Source: Solen grandis
Taxonomy: Eukaryota; Mollusca; Bivalvia; Adapedonta; Solenidae
Reading direction: 5' to 3'
Length of the DNA stretch: 64,000 nt
Assembly: GCA_021229015.1 (NCBI GenBank)
Contig: CM037783.1
Coordinates: 5,713,324-5,777,323 of the forward strand
The notes under the pieces are model-generated. The model was not told the origin of the DNA and searched no databases. It saw only the letters and a program-made list of their open reading frames with translations. This document shows, one piece after another, positions 39,601 through 48,415 of the stretch. The position numbers were made by a program, and so were the translations under genes. Each line of letters starts with the position of its first letter. The first letter of the stretch is position 1.

Positions 39601-41509
39601 TTAAATAAACATTTTTTTTTTCAGATGTTGGGGAAGGGGCCTTAATATCATATTTTGGGGAAAATAAGACCCTTTTTTTCCATTAGGGAAGTAAGATGCA
39701 ACGTTGGGGAAAACTACATGAATTTAAAGAATTTTCAGAGGGGAAGGCACCTATAAAGGAAGAAAAGCCATTTACGGGGACAGGGAAGGGGCCTCAATAC
39801 CATATTTTTGGAGAATAAGAGGGCCATGATGGCCCTGGATCGCTCACCTGGTATCATTAGGCTATGTAAAATCAAGTGATCCCTGGAGCGGGGCCAATTT
39901 TGACCCCAGCATCATGATTTGAACAAACTTGGTAAGAATTGACTAGACAATGCTACACACCAAATATCTAAACTCTATGCTTTGTGGTGTCTGAGAAGAA
40001 GATTTCTCAAGGGGCCTTTTCCCCAGGGTCATAATTTGAACAATAGGCCTTGTGGTTTCAGAGAAGAAGATTTTTAAGTTTTTTCTATATTAGCCTATGT
40101 AAAATCAGGTGACCCCTTGGTGGGGCCAAATTTGATCCAAAGGCCATGATTTGAACAAACTTGGTTGTGATCTACTAGACAATGCTGCACACCAAATATC
40201 TAAACCCCAGGCCTTGTGGTTTCTGAGAAGAAGATTTTTCAAGTTTTTCCTATATTAGCCTATGTTAAATCAAGTGACCCCTGGGGCGGGGCCAATTTTG
40301 ACCCCAGGGTCATGATTTGAACAAACTTGGTAGAGATCAACTAGACAATGCTACACACCAAATCTCTAAACTCTATGCCTTGTGGTTTCTGAGAAGAAGA
40401 TTTTTCAAGTTTTTTTTCCTATATCAGCCTATGTTAAATCAAGTGACCCCTGGGGCGGGGCCAATTTTGACTCCAGGGTCATAATTTTAACAATCTTGGT
40501 AGAGAGCCATAAGACCATACTACATACCAAATATCTAAACTCGAGGCCTTGTGGATTCTGAGAAGAAGATTTTTCAAGTTTTTTTCTATATTAGCCTATG
40601 TAAAATCGAGTGACCCCTGGGGCGGGGCCAAATTTGACCCCAGTGTCATGATTTGAACAAACTTGGTTGTGATCCACTAGACAATGCTACACACCAAATA
40701 TCTTAACTCCATGCCTTGTGGTTTCTGAAAAGAAGATTTTTCAAGTTTTTTTCTATATTAGTCTATGTTAAATCAAGTGACCCCTGGGGCAGGGCCAATT
40801 TTGACCCCAGGGTCATAATTTGAACAATCTTGGTAGAGAGTCATTAGATCATGCTACATACCAAAAATCAAAAGGCTAGGCCATGTGGTTTCGGAGAAGA
40901 AGATTTTTTAAATTTACATTTTTAAAATCTATTTTTAGCTCCTGTGACCTACTTATTCATCCAATCAAAATAATTTGAACAACTTTGATAGAGGTCATGA
41001 TAAGGATGATTCCTGTGAAGTTTGGTCAAAATCCATCCAGTGGTTTAGGAGGAGAAGTTGTTTAAAGGAAAAGTTGACGCAAGACGCACGCACGCACGGA
41101 CGGACGGACAACGGACGCCGGACAAAAGGCGATCACAAAAGCTCACCATGAGCACGTTGTGCTCAGGTGAGCTAAAAATGCCATTTTTTTAACAATCCTG
41201 AGGTATTACCTTACATAGCATATCTTGGGAAAACTGCATGATTTTATTTTTAAGAATTTTTCAGATGGGGTAGATGCCCATGAAAGGCTCCAGATATAGG
41301 AGGGTAAAAAATCCCTGTACCTTAATACAAATAGGTTCCTCCTGTTGCCTGGAAGATTTGTTCAGATGAAGTCCTCCCTCATCTGAAGAATCACTATCAT
41401 CATACACAGCCCGGGAGTTCCCATTCAGGACTGACGCATGCTTCTTTGGCTGAACAATGATGGTTTTCGGCTCCAGGAAGGAATCATACTCTGTGGATGT
41501 CCCTGCCAT
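23044..41509 (-). CDS. AdipoR: Adiponectin receptor (AdipoR1/2 orthologue, PAQR family), complete six-exon gene
   Basis: Seven-transmembrane receptor/ceramidase-type protein with a cytosolic N terminus. In vertebrates it binds adiponectin and signals through ceramidase activity, AMPK and PPAR. Joining coding exons 41509-41321, 39410-39098, 36383-36203, 32981-32794, 26549-26356 and 23169-23044 gives 396 residues without a stop (human AdipoR1 has 375, AdipoR2 386). Introns are phase 0, 1, 2, 1 and 0, with GT..AG at each. Recognised blocks in order: VWEAGWRVV, NDFLHKGHR, FKSIFRIHTETGNIWTHLLG, LDYCGIAFLTMGSFVPWLYY, RIPERFFPGKFDIW and SHQIFHMFVLAAAFVHYHG. The zinc histidines correspond to H213, H359 and H363, and the nearby conserved Asp to D230. 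Their spacings (146, 4 and 17 residues) equal those recalled for human AdipoR1 H191/H337/H341/D208. All introns carry repeats. Function is inferred from the family; the endogenous ligand in molluscs is unknown to me. Confidence 0.96.
23533..23760 (-). mobile_element. TTAA-flanked hairpin MITE (piggyBac-like), copy 1, truncated
   Basis: TTAA at 23533-23536 then CCCTTTCCCTC. The central hairpin CCTGCAAGTTACTCGCAGG is intact, but the far terminus is lost (TTTCCTCTACAGACTC without GGGAAAGGG). Lies in AdipoR intron 5. Confidence 0.85.
24580..24621 (+). repeat. (AT)n microsatellite
   Basis: About twenty AT units in AdipoR intron 5. Confidence 0.95.
25375..25915 (+). repeat. Duplicated ~200-bp block with embedded 20-bp minisatellite
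   Basis: GGTCAAGGTCA, GCATGCAACTGTGAATTTGG and GGAAGGACTTCTGTATTATG at 25397-25490 recur at about 25770-25870. Between them, 25508-25660 is about 7.5 copies of CAAACAAAGAGACAGACAGA. The frames across it are repeat artefacts. AdipoR intron 5. Confidence 0.85.
26295..26315 (+). repeat. (GT)n microsatellite 40 bp from an exon
   Basis: Ten GT units beginning the intron just after AdipoR exon 5 (minus-strand sense CA repeat). Confidence 0.95.
26356..26549 (-). CDS. AdipoR: AdipoR exon 5 (residues 291-355)
   Basis: Encodes two membrane helices (SLGLSGVIPALHF and LMAVLYIVGAFIYA) and the family signature RIPERFFPGKFDIW. The acceptor is CCACAG before 26549 and the donor GTTGGT begins at 26355. The exon ends in phase 0. 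Confidence 0.96.
27325..27835 (+). repeat. Dispersed duplicate, copy 1 (~500 bp)
   Basis: Shares AATATGTCACACCCAGGGCC, ATTACATAATCATACCAAAC and ACGCAGATACAGGATTTTAA with 46110-46560 in the same order and spacing. Function unknown; it could be an unnamed repeat or a segmental duplication. Confidence 0.7.
27840..28345 (+). repeat. Tandem duplication of a ~200-bp AT-rich unit
   Basis: AAAGAGGGTGAGGTTT and ACTTTTAAACTGATTAAACA recur at 27966 and 28168. A third, older partial unit lies at 27840-27960. Confidence 0.7.
30073..30893 (+). mobile_element. Pearl-like / Helentron-like element, copy D (AdipoR intron 4)
   Basis: A compact copy: CAAGAGGGCCATGATGGCCC terminus, GCTCACCTGAG subterminal repeat, about two to three core units, GACGACGGACGCACGGATG microsatellite, and an end with GAGCACGTTGTGCTC hairpin and CTCAGGTGAGC. 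The best copy here for defining both ends. Confidence 0.85.
31252..31466 (+). mobile_element. TTAA hairpin MITE, copy 2 (AdipoR intron 4)
   Basis: TTAA target duplication on both sides, with CCCTTTCCCTC and GAGGGAAAGGG ends. The central CCTGCGAG hairpin is missing, leaving AAACCAGATCAGGTTTTATG, as if the palindrome collapsed by slippage. Confidence 0.9.
31600..31745 (+). repeat. Fragment related to element H terminus
   Basis: GAGTGTTCTCTGGAACACG then TGTCACCTGCTGAAGCATG matches the left end of element H. It lies directly beside the TA-flanked element at 31752. A similar but weaker fragment lies at 8358-8470. Confidence 0.5.
31752..32600. mobile_element. TA-flanked DNA transposon remnant (849 bp), AdipoR intron 4
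   Basis: TACCATAAAGCAGGTTATTT at the left and AAATAACCCGCTATACGGTA at the right form inverted ends with TA at both. The interior is AT-rich with TTTCTACGGATT at both sides. No transposase. Confidence 0.65.
32794..32981 (-). CDS. AdipoR: AdipoR exon 4 (residues 228-291)
   Basis: Encodes LDYCGIAFLTMGSFVPWLYY (with conserved Asp230), a loop, another hydrophobic helix, and the RALRAG turn before the next helix. The acceptor is TTCCAG and the donor GTGAGT at 32793. The 188-bp length is what the phase-2 entry and phase-1 exit require. Confidence 0.96.
33743..33999 (-). mobile_element. Degraded copy of the tRNA-headed SINE
   Basis: Shares the (GTTT)n tail, the GTCCCA block, the GAGACAGATATAGAG segment and GTGTGGCATGATACCACA with the 9.7-kb copy. 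The tRNA head is reduced to TTGGCCACAGTGG. Lies in AdipoR intron 3. Confidence 0.7.
35117..35356 (+). mobile_element. TTAA hairpin MITE, copy 3 (AdipoR intron 3)
   Basis: Full-length copy: TTAA on both sides, CCCTTTCC ends, central palindrome GCCTGCGAGTAACTCGCAGG. Confidence 0.92.
36203..36383 (-). CDS. AdipoR: AdipoR exon 3 (residues 168-228)
   Basis: Covers the first and second membrane helices. The end contains SWVFHTVFNHSQRIGKLFN, whose His213 is the first zinc ligand. The acceptor is TTACAG before 36383 and the donor is a perfect GTAAGT at 36202. The exon ends in phase 2 within Lys228. Confidence 0.96.
39098..39410 (-). CDS. AdipoR: AdipoR exon 2 (residues 64-168)
   Basis: Encodes the end of the cytosolic tail, an acidic run at residues 75-85 (Asp with two Glu), the family block EEFVKKVWEAGWRVV, then the near-invariant FKSIFRIHTETGNIWTHLLG leading into the first membrane helix. 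The acceptor is ATTATAG at 39411-39412 and the donor GTAAAT starts at 39097. The last base is shared with the Gly168 codon (phase 1). Confidence 0.96.
39819..41174 (+). mobile_element. Pearl-like / Helentron-like element, copy E (AdipoR intron 1)
   Basis: Same ends as copy D. It has about six core units of ~176 bp of a diverged subtype (CCCCTGGGGCGGGGCCAATT recurring) and a GCACGCACGGACGGACGG microsatellite at about 41085-41120. Fills most of the intron between the first two coding exons. Confidence 0.85.
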
Positions 41510-41529
41510 TATGATCTGTCTTCTGCTAA
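41321..41529 (-). CDS. AdipoR: AdipoR exon with start codon (residues 1-63)
   Basis: The ATG is at 41509-41507 in a good context (A at -3, G at +4). This exon encodes a polar, Ser/Asp-rich cytosolic tail beginning MAGTSTEYDSF and ending PICIK, followed by a GTACAG donor at 41320. A plausible acceptor (TTTTCAG) ends at 41530, so about 20 nt of 5' UTR probably belong to this exon and a further non-coding exon should lie upstream. The tail is poorly conserved in this family. Confidence 0.9.
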
Positions 41530-41820
41530 CTGAAAATGGAAATAATAGAGATGCAATGCTTCACTGCATGACCGTGGTTAAAATGCCTATGATATGTACC
41601 AGTACAAATCTGTAATACCATTTTTATTTTTATACCAAAATGTCAAGTCCATTGTTCACAATTATAACTCCTAGAACAATTCTACAAACAACTTTGCTGA
41701 AAAGTTGCAGAGGATTTTCTGTACTTTTCCAGAGTCATAAGAGTATACCTCTTGTCAATTTAAACAAATCAGCAAAAAGCAAAAAATTCTAGTGAACTCG
41801 ATATGTATACTATTGATATG

Positions 41821-42531
41821 TATCACAATACAAATACAGCAATACATTCACAATACAGAGGCTGGTGTACCGCAATATATCACAATACAGAGGCTGATGT
41901 ACGCACTATATCACAAAACAGAGGCTGAAGTACCGCAATATATCCCATACAGACGATGATGTACTGCAATATATTCACAATACAGAGGCTGATGTACCGC
42001 AATATATCACAATACAGAGGCTGAAGTACCACAATATATCGCAATACAGACGATGATGTACTGCAATATATCACAATACAGAGGCTGAAGTACCACAATA
42101 TATCACAATACAGACGATGTTGTACTGCAATATATCACAATACAGAGGCTGAAGTACCACAAAATATCACAATACAGACGATGATGTACCGCAATATATC
42201 ACAATACAGAGGCTGAAGTACCACAAAATATCGCAATACAGACGATGATGTACCGCAATATATCACAATACAGAGGCTGAAGTACCACAAAATATCGCAA
42301 TACAGACGATGATGTACTGCAATATATCACAATACAGAGGCTGAAGTACCACAATATATCGCAATACAGACGATGATGTACTGCAATATATCACAATACA
42401 GAGGCTGAAGTACCACAATATATCGCAATACAGACGATGATGTACTGCAATATATCACAATACAGAGGCTGGTGTACTGCAATATATCACAATAAAGAGG
42501 CTGAAGTACCACAAAATATCGCGATACAGAG
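41821..42531 (-). repeat. Satellite array: 32-bp monomers in a 64-bp higher-order unit
   Basis: Two related 32-bp monomers alternate: AATACAGAGGCTGAAGTACC (plus 12) and AATACAGACGATGATGTACT (plus 12). Together they form a 64-bp dimer repeated about nine times at 42000-42480, with irregular single monomers at the edges. Lies 0.3 kb upstream of the AdipoR start-codon exon, probably within an intron. Confidence 0.9.
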
Positions 42532-43067
42532 GAAAAAGAATACATCCTGCCATTTACCCATATGCAGTAACAGTTTAATCTGTGACTCACCAGGTCCATA
42601 TGTATGAGACAGTTTACTAAACAAGTTTATTTACACAAGAAAAAACTGCCCCAAACTTTTTAATGAATATTTTTTAATAAAGATTATGAATTTTTACTTT
42701 TAACAGTCAATTTTCAATATGAAATTTATTGAAGGATATTGAAAAAAACAACCTGAAATAATTTACTGTTAACTTACATATGAAAAAAAAAAGGGGTTAA
42801 ACATTGGTTTTATTATTCTTGTCGAACAGACAAATTTTCTTCCAGAGACAAAATATCAGGTTCTGTCAGACCAAATGACTGACACTTTTTTACAACTTTC
42901 ACGATGTTGCTATAGAAATTATAACAATAGACCAAGCCCAAAAAAAGGTTATATGGGAAATACCGGACTAATTAACATGGTGCAAACAACTTTTACTGTT
43001 AGAAAATAGACAGTGCATCACTTACAAACCTTACTACTTAAGCATGAATTAGATTTCACTTACTGAC

Positions 43068-43309
43068 TTAACCCTTTTCCTCATATAGACTCATTTTGAC
43101 GCACTCAATAGGTACCACATAAAGCCTGATCTGCAGAAAACCACAGTTAAACCTTACCCAATTTAATTACAAAATCTTCATTTCCAGACCACTGAGGAGC
43201 AGCGAACAGAATAAAACCTGATCAGCCTGCGAGTTATTCGCAGGCTGTTCTGGTTTTATGCTGTTCACATAGGTCTTTTCATGACTTCCTCTATGAAGGA
43301 AAGGGTTAA
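43068..43309 (-). mobile_element. TTAA hairpin MITE, copy 4
   Basis: Full-length copy upstream of the AdipoR start codon, TTAA on both sides, central hairpin GCCTGCGAGTTATTCGCAGG. Confidence 0.92.
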
Positions 43310-43599
43310 ACTACTGAACTATTCTATTTGTACCTGCTTGAGTTTCCCATTATACATAATTTCCAGGATACAACTTACAAGTATTATGCATCTATCAATT
43401 TTTTCCCCAGTGGGAAGGTGAGGAAAATTGTCACAGGACTTCCTGACCACTGGCACTAGAACCACAGAATCAAGATTTTTGTCCCTCTATACTGTATTGT
43501 GAACATTGTAAGGAATGGAATCTGACATCACTTGAATACAGAGGTCGTAACATTGTATAGATGAAGGCTTCCAGTATATTCTATGCACGGTCTGAAATT

Positions 43600-43770
43600 T
43601 ATATAACAACAGAGCTACATTAAACGAAGTGGAAACTGTGACGTCACACAGTTAAACCCTATGTCCGCGGGTTACTAGATGTATCGTATGCTTGATTTTA
43701 TGCATCCTGGGAAAAAATTGCAGAGCAACCGCCATCCTGAATTTGTGACAGTAATTTTACAAAATGTATT
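43600..43770 (-). promoter_or_regulatory. Possible promoter: CRE palindrome plus YY1-like motif
   Basis: A perfect cAMP-response element TGACGTCA lies at 43639-43646. On the minus strand an AGGATGGCGG string (YY1-like, often near transcription starts) covers 43729-43738. Both are 2.1-2.2 kb upstream of the AdipoR start codon. No TATA box was convincing. Spatial association only. Confidence 0.25.
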
Positions 43771-43807
43771 TACAAATATTGAAATATCAGCTGACAAATC
43801 AATGAAA

Positions 43808-44590
43808 AGGGGGTTGAGATAGATGAACAAGACATATGTGTGTTAGTATTTTACTTTGATGTGATAATCCAGGGCATTGTTTTAGAGAAAATATTGTTCT
43901 TATCGGCTTATGTCGACATTGTTCAGGGAAGCGGTAAAAATCACTCACGAAATTTAGCCCCTCTTTAAATAGCTAAGGATCTTAATTTATTTGATTGATA
44001 GACTAAAACCTTTCTATACCTTATGAAGTTCTAAAGCTAATTTCAATATTCAATACACTTCATTTTTTTTATTTCCTTTCATTTTCTTTAATTTTCTGAC
44101 GCATGTTTATTTCTAATGTTTTCTTACAAATCGAATGAAATGTCATCATATTGTCTCAAAACAGACATTAAAAAACAAGATTTTCTCTAAAACAACGTTG
44201 AAATCGATGAAGTAGATATATTTGTGTTAGTATTTAACTTTGATTTGATAATCCTGCTGCTTGTTTTCGAGGAAATCTATTTTTATCGGTCTGTGTCGAG
44301 ACTGTTAAATGAATCAATTTAAATCCATAAATTTATCCCTCTCTTCAAACAGCTAAGGATCTATATTTATTTGATCTATATGCCAAAACATTGCATTTTT
44401 CGATACATTATAGACTTTTTAAGCTAATTTGAGTATTAAATACACTTCATTTTTTGGTTCCATTTGATTTTCTTTAATTTTTATGACGCATGTGTTCCTC
44501 TTATATTTTCTAACGAATCAAATGAAATGTCACAACACAGTCCTGACAAGGACGATAAAAATTTGATTCTCTCTAAAACGAGGTACGGGA
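43808..44590 (+). repeat. Two-unit tandem duplication, ~390 bp each
   Basis: TTTGTGTTAGTATTT-like start, CAGCTAAGGATC, TACACTTCATTTTTT, GACGCATGT and AATGAAATGTCA recur in order in both units. 20-25% divergence by eye. Lies upstream of the CRE and YY1-like motifs relative to AdipoR. Confidence 0.75.
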
Positions 44591-45004
44591 ATTTCTAAAC
44601 AAAACAAAATACTAAAACACACATATATAATTAATCAAACAAAACCCACCTTTCACATATTTGTCTTCTTATGTTTCACATATTTGCAGATACTTTTTGT
44701 CATTTTTTCCATTCTCATAGAAATTTTGGCACATTCATATAAACACATATATAGTCAATATGTAACTGAATTTTTAACAACTTCAGAACTCTTATAAATT
44801 GAGTAAAAATGAAGCATATGTGGCTATATCCGTGTTTCCTGAATCGATATTATTTAACACAAACACATACAATATCAGTTTGCCTCAGGGGAATTATCTA
44901 AACAATACTCTATGTCATTTCTGACACATTTATTATGCCCCCAGTAACTCCGATAAAATTAAAACGTCACAAGACAGAAAATCTGAATTCTTAATTAATA
45001 AAAC

Positions 45005-46109
45005 CCGGCCATCGGGAGACACTCAAAATCCCCTAGACTCAAAATCCCCTAGGCCAAAAATTGATAAAGTGTTCAAAATCCCCTAGATGAAAATGAAGGG
45101 GTAGTCAAAATCCCCTAGATGAAAAAGGAATGGGTTGTCAAAATCCCCTAGATTCAAAATCCCCTAAGTGTTATAATGGTATTTTGGTTGTCAAAATCCC
45201 ATAGATTCAAATTTCAAAATTCTCCATTGTTCTAATATTGTTGTTTCTATCACATGAACTTTTGTATAATGGTAGTGTGTGTTACTCTTTTACTCATTAT
45301 TATACCATTTTTTAAATAATTGAAAAGTTACTTTTTTATTTTTAATGTATAATATTATTATATAAATGTATTCTTGATTATAACTATAAATATTGATTAG
45401 TGAAAGAGCACTGATGTTCATCTCTCTCTCTCTCTTTCACACACACACACAATAACACACACACATCCTTCTATTATTTAATTTTTTATGTTCTCAGTAC
45501 TAATATAAAGATTTTTTTTTTTTAAAATTTTACTTTATATTTTAAATTGTATAATGGCAACACTGCGCATTTTCACATTTATTTCATTTCATAATGTACA
45601 AACTGTAAAATTCATTGACTCATATTAAATGCTTGTAAAAACCCACAGAGAAAGTTAAAAAGCATCAGTTGGTCCAATTAAAGAGCTAATTGTCTCCATT
45701 AGGCATTCTAATTTGATTAATAATAGCAATCAGTAACCATCTCTAATTGTCAAATTAGCACCTCTGTTAGATAATTAAACTGTGAAATTATTTATACAGC
45801 ATAAACCAAAAATCCATGTATGCAAACTGAAACTATCAAGTATTATTTTCTTGTGATAGAAACAACAATATTAAATTTATTAATAAACAATGGAGAATTT
45901 TGAAATTTGAATCTAGGGTATTTGACTACCCAAATACCATTATAACACTAGGGGATTTTGAATCTAGGGGATTTTGACAACCCCTTCATTTTTCATCTAG
46001 GGGATTTTGACTACCCCTTCATTTTTGTCTAGGGGATTTTGAACACTTTATCAAGTTTTGGCCTAGGGGATTTTGAGTCTAGGGGATTTTGATATACACT
46101 CCGGCCATC
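45005..46109. mobile_element. Foldback element with ~220-bp inverted arms and 9-bp flanking direct repeats (MULE-like)
   Basis: Both arms carry the same series of CAAAATCCCCTAG subrepeats in the same order (left 45020-45235, right 45890-46098, inverted). CCGGCCATC occurs directly at both borders (45005-45013 and 46101-46109), as expected for a 9-bp target duplication. The outermost ~10 bp of the arms do not match, so the exact ends are uncertain. The middle is AT-rich with no coding capacity. Mutator-like origin is an inference from arm length and duplication size. Confidence 0.7.
45421..45466 (+). repeat. Compound (CT)n-(CA)n microsatellite
   Basis: CT run followed by two CA runs in the centre of the foldback element. 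Confidence 0.9.
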
Positions 46110-46560
46110 TGTAAGCGTCACCTCTTTTTGTGAGTGGATATTGTCTTGAGATTTAACAATATGTCACACCCAGGGCCATAAATCATGCTCAACAAATCCT
46201 ACATCCAATTAGGCACCTCCGCATACAACCGGTACCCCATGATTGACCCCAAACAGGAAATTACATAATCATACCAAACAATAAACTTTGTTCTTATCAG
46301 TAAATATGTTAGGGATTTTACTCTTCAACATGTTTTTGTGGAAATAAACGCAGATACAGGATTTTAACGGAAAATAAGAGGGATTAGAATATGAAGGTAT
46401 GTAAAACGTTTAATAACGTTACTCCTATTTTTTTATATAACCTGGAACTTTATGTCAATATTATCAAATATTGTTTTAAGAAAAAATCCTGATACGTCTT
46501 TTTTCATTATGATCCCTTCCCTTAAAATTAGTACATTTAACGACCAGTTTAATTGTCTAA
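46110..46560 (+). repeat. Dispersed duplicate, copy 2
   Basis: Partner of 27325-27835. The foldback element at 45014-46100 is inserted exactly at its left edge, next to TGTAAGCGTC, which is also present in copy 1. Confidence 0.7.
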
Positions 46561-46572
46561 AGAGTTACTTAC

Positions 46573-46700
46573 CGATGCCACGAAGCTATATTATATCTTA
46601 AGTATTCACATCTCTGCCAAACTATATCAACAGATATCGCCAGAGTTTATCGAGAGAGCAAAATTCTACGATTACAGAAACAACCGATAATAGCTGAACA
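46573..46700 (-). other. Candidate 5' non-coding exon of AdipoR
   Basis: On the minus strand the sequence GGCATCG is followed by a perfect GTAAGT donor at 46572-46567. The start-codon exon at 41529 needs an upstream donor, and this is the strongest one noticed on that strand upstream of 41.5 kb. The 5' boundary given here is arbitrary. No transcript evidence is available, so this is inference. Confidence 0.25.
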
Positions 46701-48175
46701 CGAGCATGGAAGTCTGGGTATACGTATGATAATTTTCTATTTTTAGAGCTGCTTATCCCTCTAGGTTTTCACATCTCTAATATAACAGATGATGTAACTA
46801 TTCACCTTAATGGAGTAATAACGCGAAATGTTACATTTTGTAGATATTTTCAAATCTGCTCCACTCTCAAATTCAGGTTTGTTTTTTCGGCAATTCCCAA
46901 TGGATGACATAATACATCTACGATAGCAATTTTCCATTTTCTGATGATGTCAATTTCACATCATCCAATCATATCGCTTGATTTAAAATTGACCGAATAA
47001 AAAGTTGATAGTGGAGAAGACTTATGAAAATGAACAAATTGTTGATATTTTACATTATTATTATTGTCAAATTAAGGTTGCCATTTGACTATGATTCATT
47101 ATTCCATGTGTTGATTGAATATCAGACTGACTGAACCCTGTATAGAATATGATGATGGCATACATTTATACAAAGTTATGACCTTTGTCATCAAGTAATA
47201 TCAGAATCGTTTCTTACCATGTTGAAACATACAGTGAAAGAGAATGAAAGTTATTTTTAGATTGTACATATCTTTGATATTAATCAAGAGTCCAATGTGT
47301 GTGGTAATTATATCATTCTAGCGCCAGTGTTCATGACAAGTGGAATTTTGACAGACAGAATGGTCCAGATCAAGTCCTTGGAAATTGAAATTTTAGATTC
47401 CAGGCAAAGCATTTCTAACTCTTGATAGTCAGACAAATTGCCATTGCTCTAGTTTGGGGATTTAGTCTCCTATAATGGAATATTAAAGGTCAGATCACAG
47501 ACAAAACTAGTCATGGGACATTTAGAAAAAAATGGCGAAATAAACACAATACCAACACCAAGCAATGGGGAAATGTCTAAAAGGTATGGCCTAAAATATG
47601 CTACGCACTATGATTATATTAACTTTTCTTACCTGTGAATTAAAACGATCTGTAGTGGCGCCTTACATAACTGTATGGAATATGATATTTTTTATTTGTG
47701 TACAAAGCGGAATTGACTACGGTATTTTTCACCTAATCGATCTTTGGTCCAGCTCTGATTACGAAAATATTTATAACGTTGATGAGTACGGGAACCAGAA
47801 TTTTGTCAACCAGACGCTTGTATAGTCATGGATAGTTTCGTAGTCAATAACAATCTCCAAGCAGAGTTGTCGTTCGTTACGCACAGTTCGTGATGACGCA
47901 AGTTCCGATTGGCACCGGTTACGTCAAGCTACGCTTCTTTAACGACAACTGTAAGGGGAGGTAACTACTGCGGTGGAGTTTGACGCAATGGTTCTCTCTC
48001 TTACAATATTGCCGCATTGGTAGCGGTAGGAGTTTGTGAAATTGCAAGATATATTAATATTCCGGCGTTGCTGTCCACATATCACAACCCCAAATGAATA
48101 TTTTAACAATTTTCATTGGTATATCGGTCTACTAATTTTATACATAACTAGAAACTCTGGAAGACATCGATCGGT
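46701..48175. other. Intergenic DNA upstream of AdipoR
   Basis: Apart from the frame at 47598, an inverted pair GAGTTGTCGTT/AACGACAACT brackets 47862-47951 (a CG-rich block in AT-rich DNA), possibly a tiny MITE. Confidence 0.4.
47598..47825 (+). other. Unassigned 75-codon open frame
   Basis: A TTG/ATG-led frame with two hydrophobic stretches (IILTFLTC, MIFFICVQSG) and an acidic Tyr/Asn-rich end (DYENIYNVDEYGN). It looks less biased than neighbouring chance frames, but no homology is recognised and no splice context is clear. Confidence 0.15.
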
Positions 48176-48415
48176 CCCGATGACCAAGTGTTATCTATCT
48201 AGCGTCCGCCCCGTGATCGGGAGGTTGTGGGTTCGATCCCCGACCGCGACATACCATATTCGCAATAAACGATACTAGTGTAGCTCCCTTCCTTTGCGAT
48301 CAATGGTAGTTTCAGGACAGGTCGGCACGGTGTCAAAATAATATGACTGGGTGGTATATCATGCCACATGTCTAGGAGTGTATGGAACGCAAAATCTACA
48401 TAAACTCAACTATTT
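48176..48415 (+). mobile_element. Partial tRNA-headed SINE
   Basis: Contains GCGTCCGCCCCGTGATCGGG and a B box GGTTCGATCCC followed by CCGACCGCGACATACC. The body includes GGTATATCATGCCACATGTC, matching the 9.7-kb SINE. The start of the head and the tail are eroded. Confidence 0.65.

Noticed and set aside
41880..42599. Frames with repeated VLQPLYCDILQYI peptides
   Set aside because: Artefacts of the 32/64-bp satellite; no start context or splice support.
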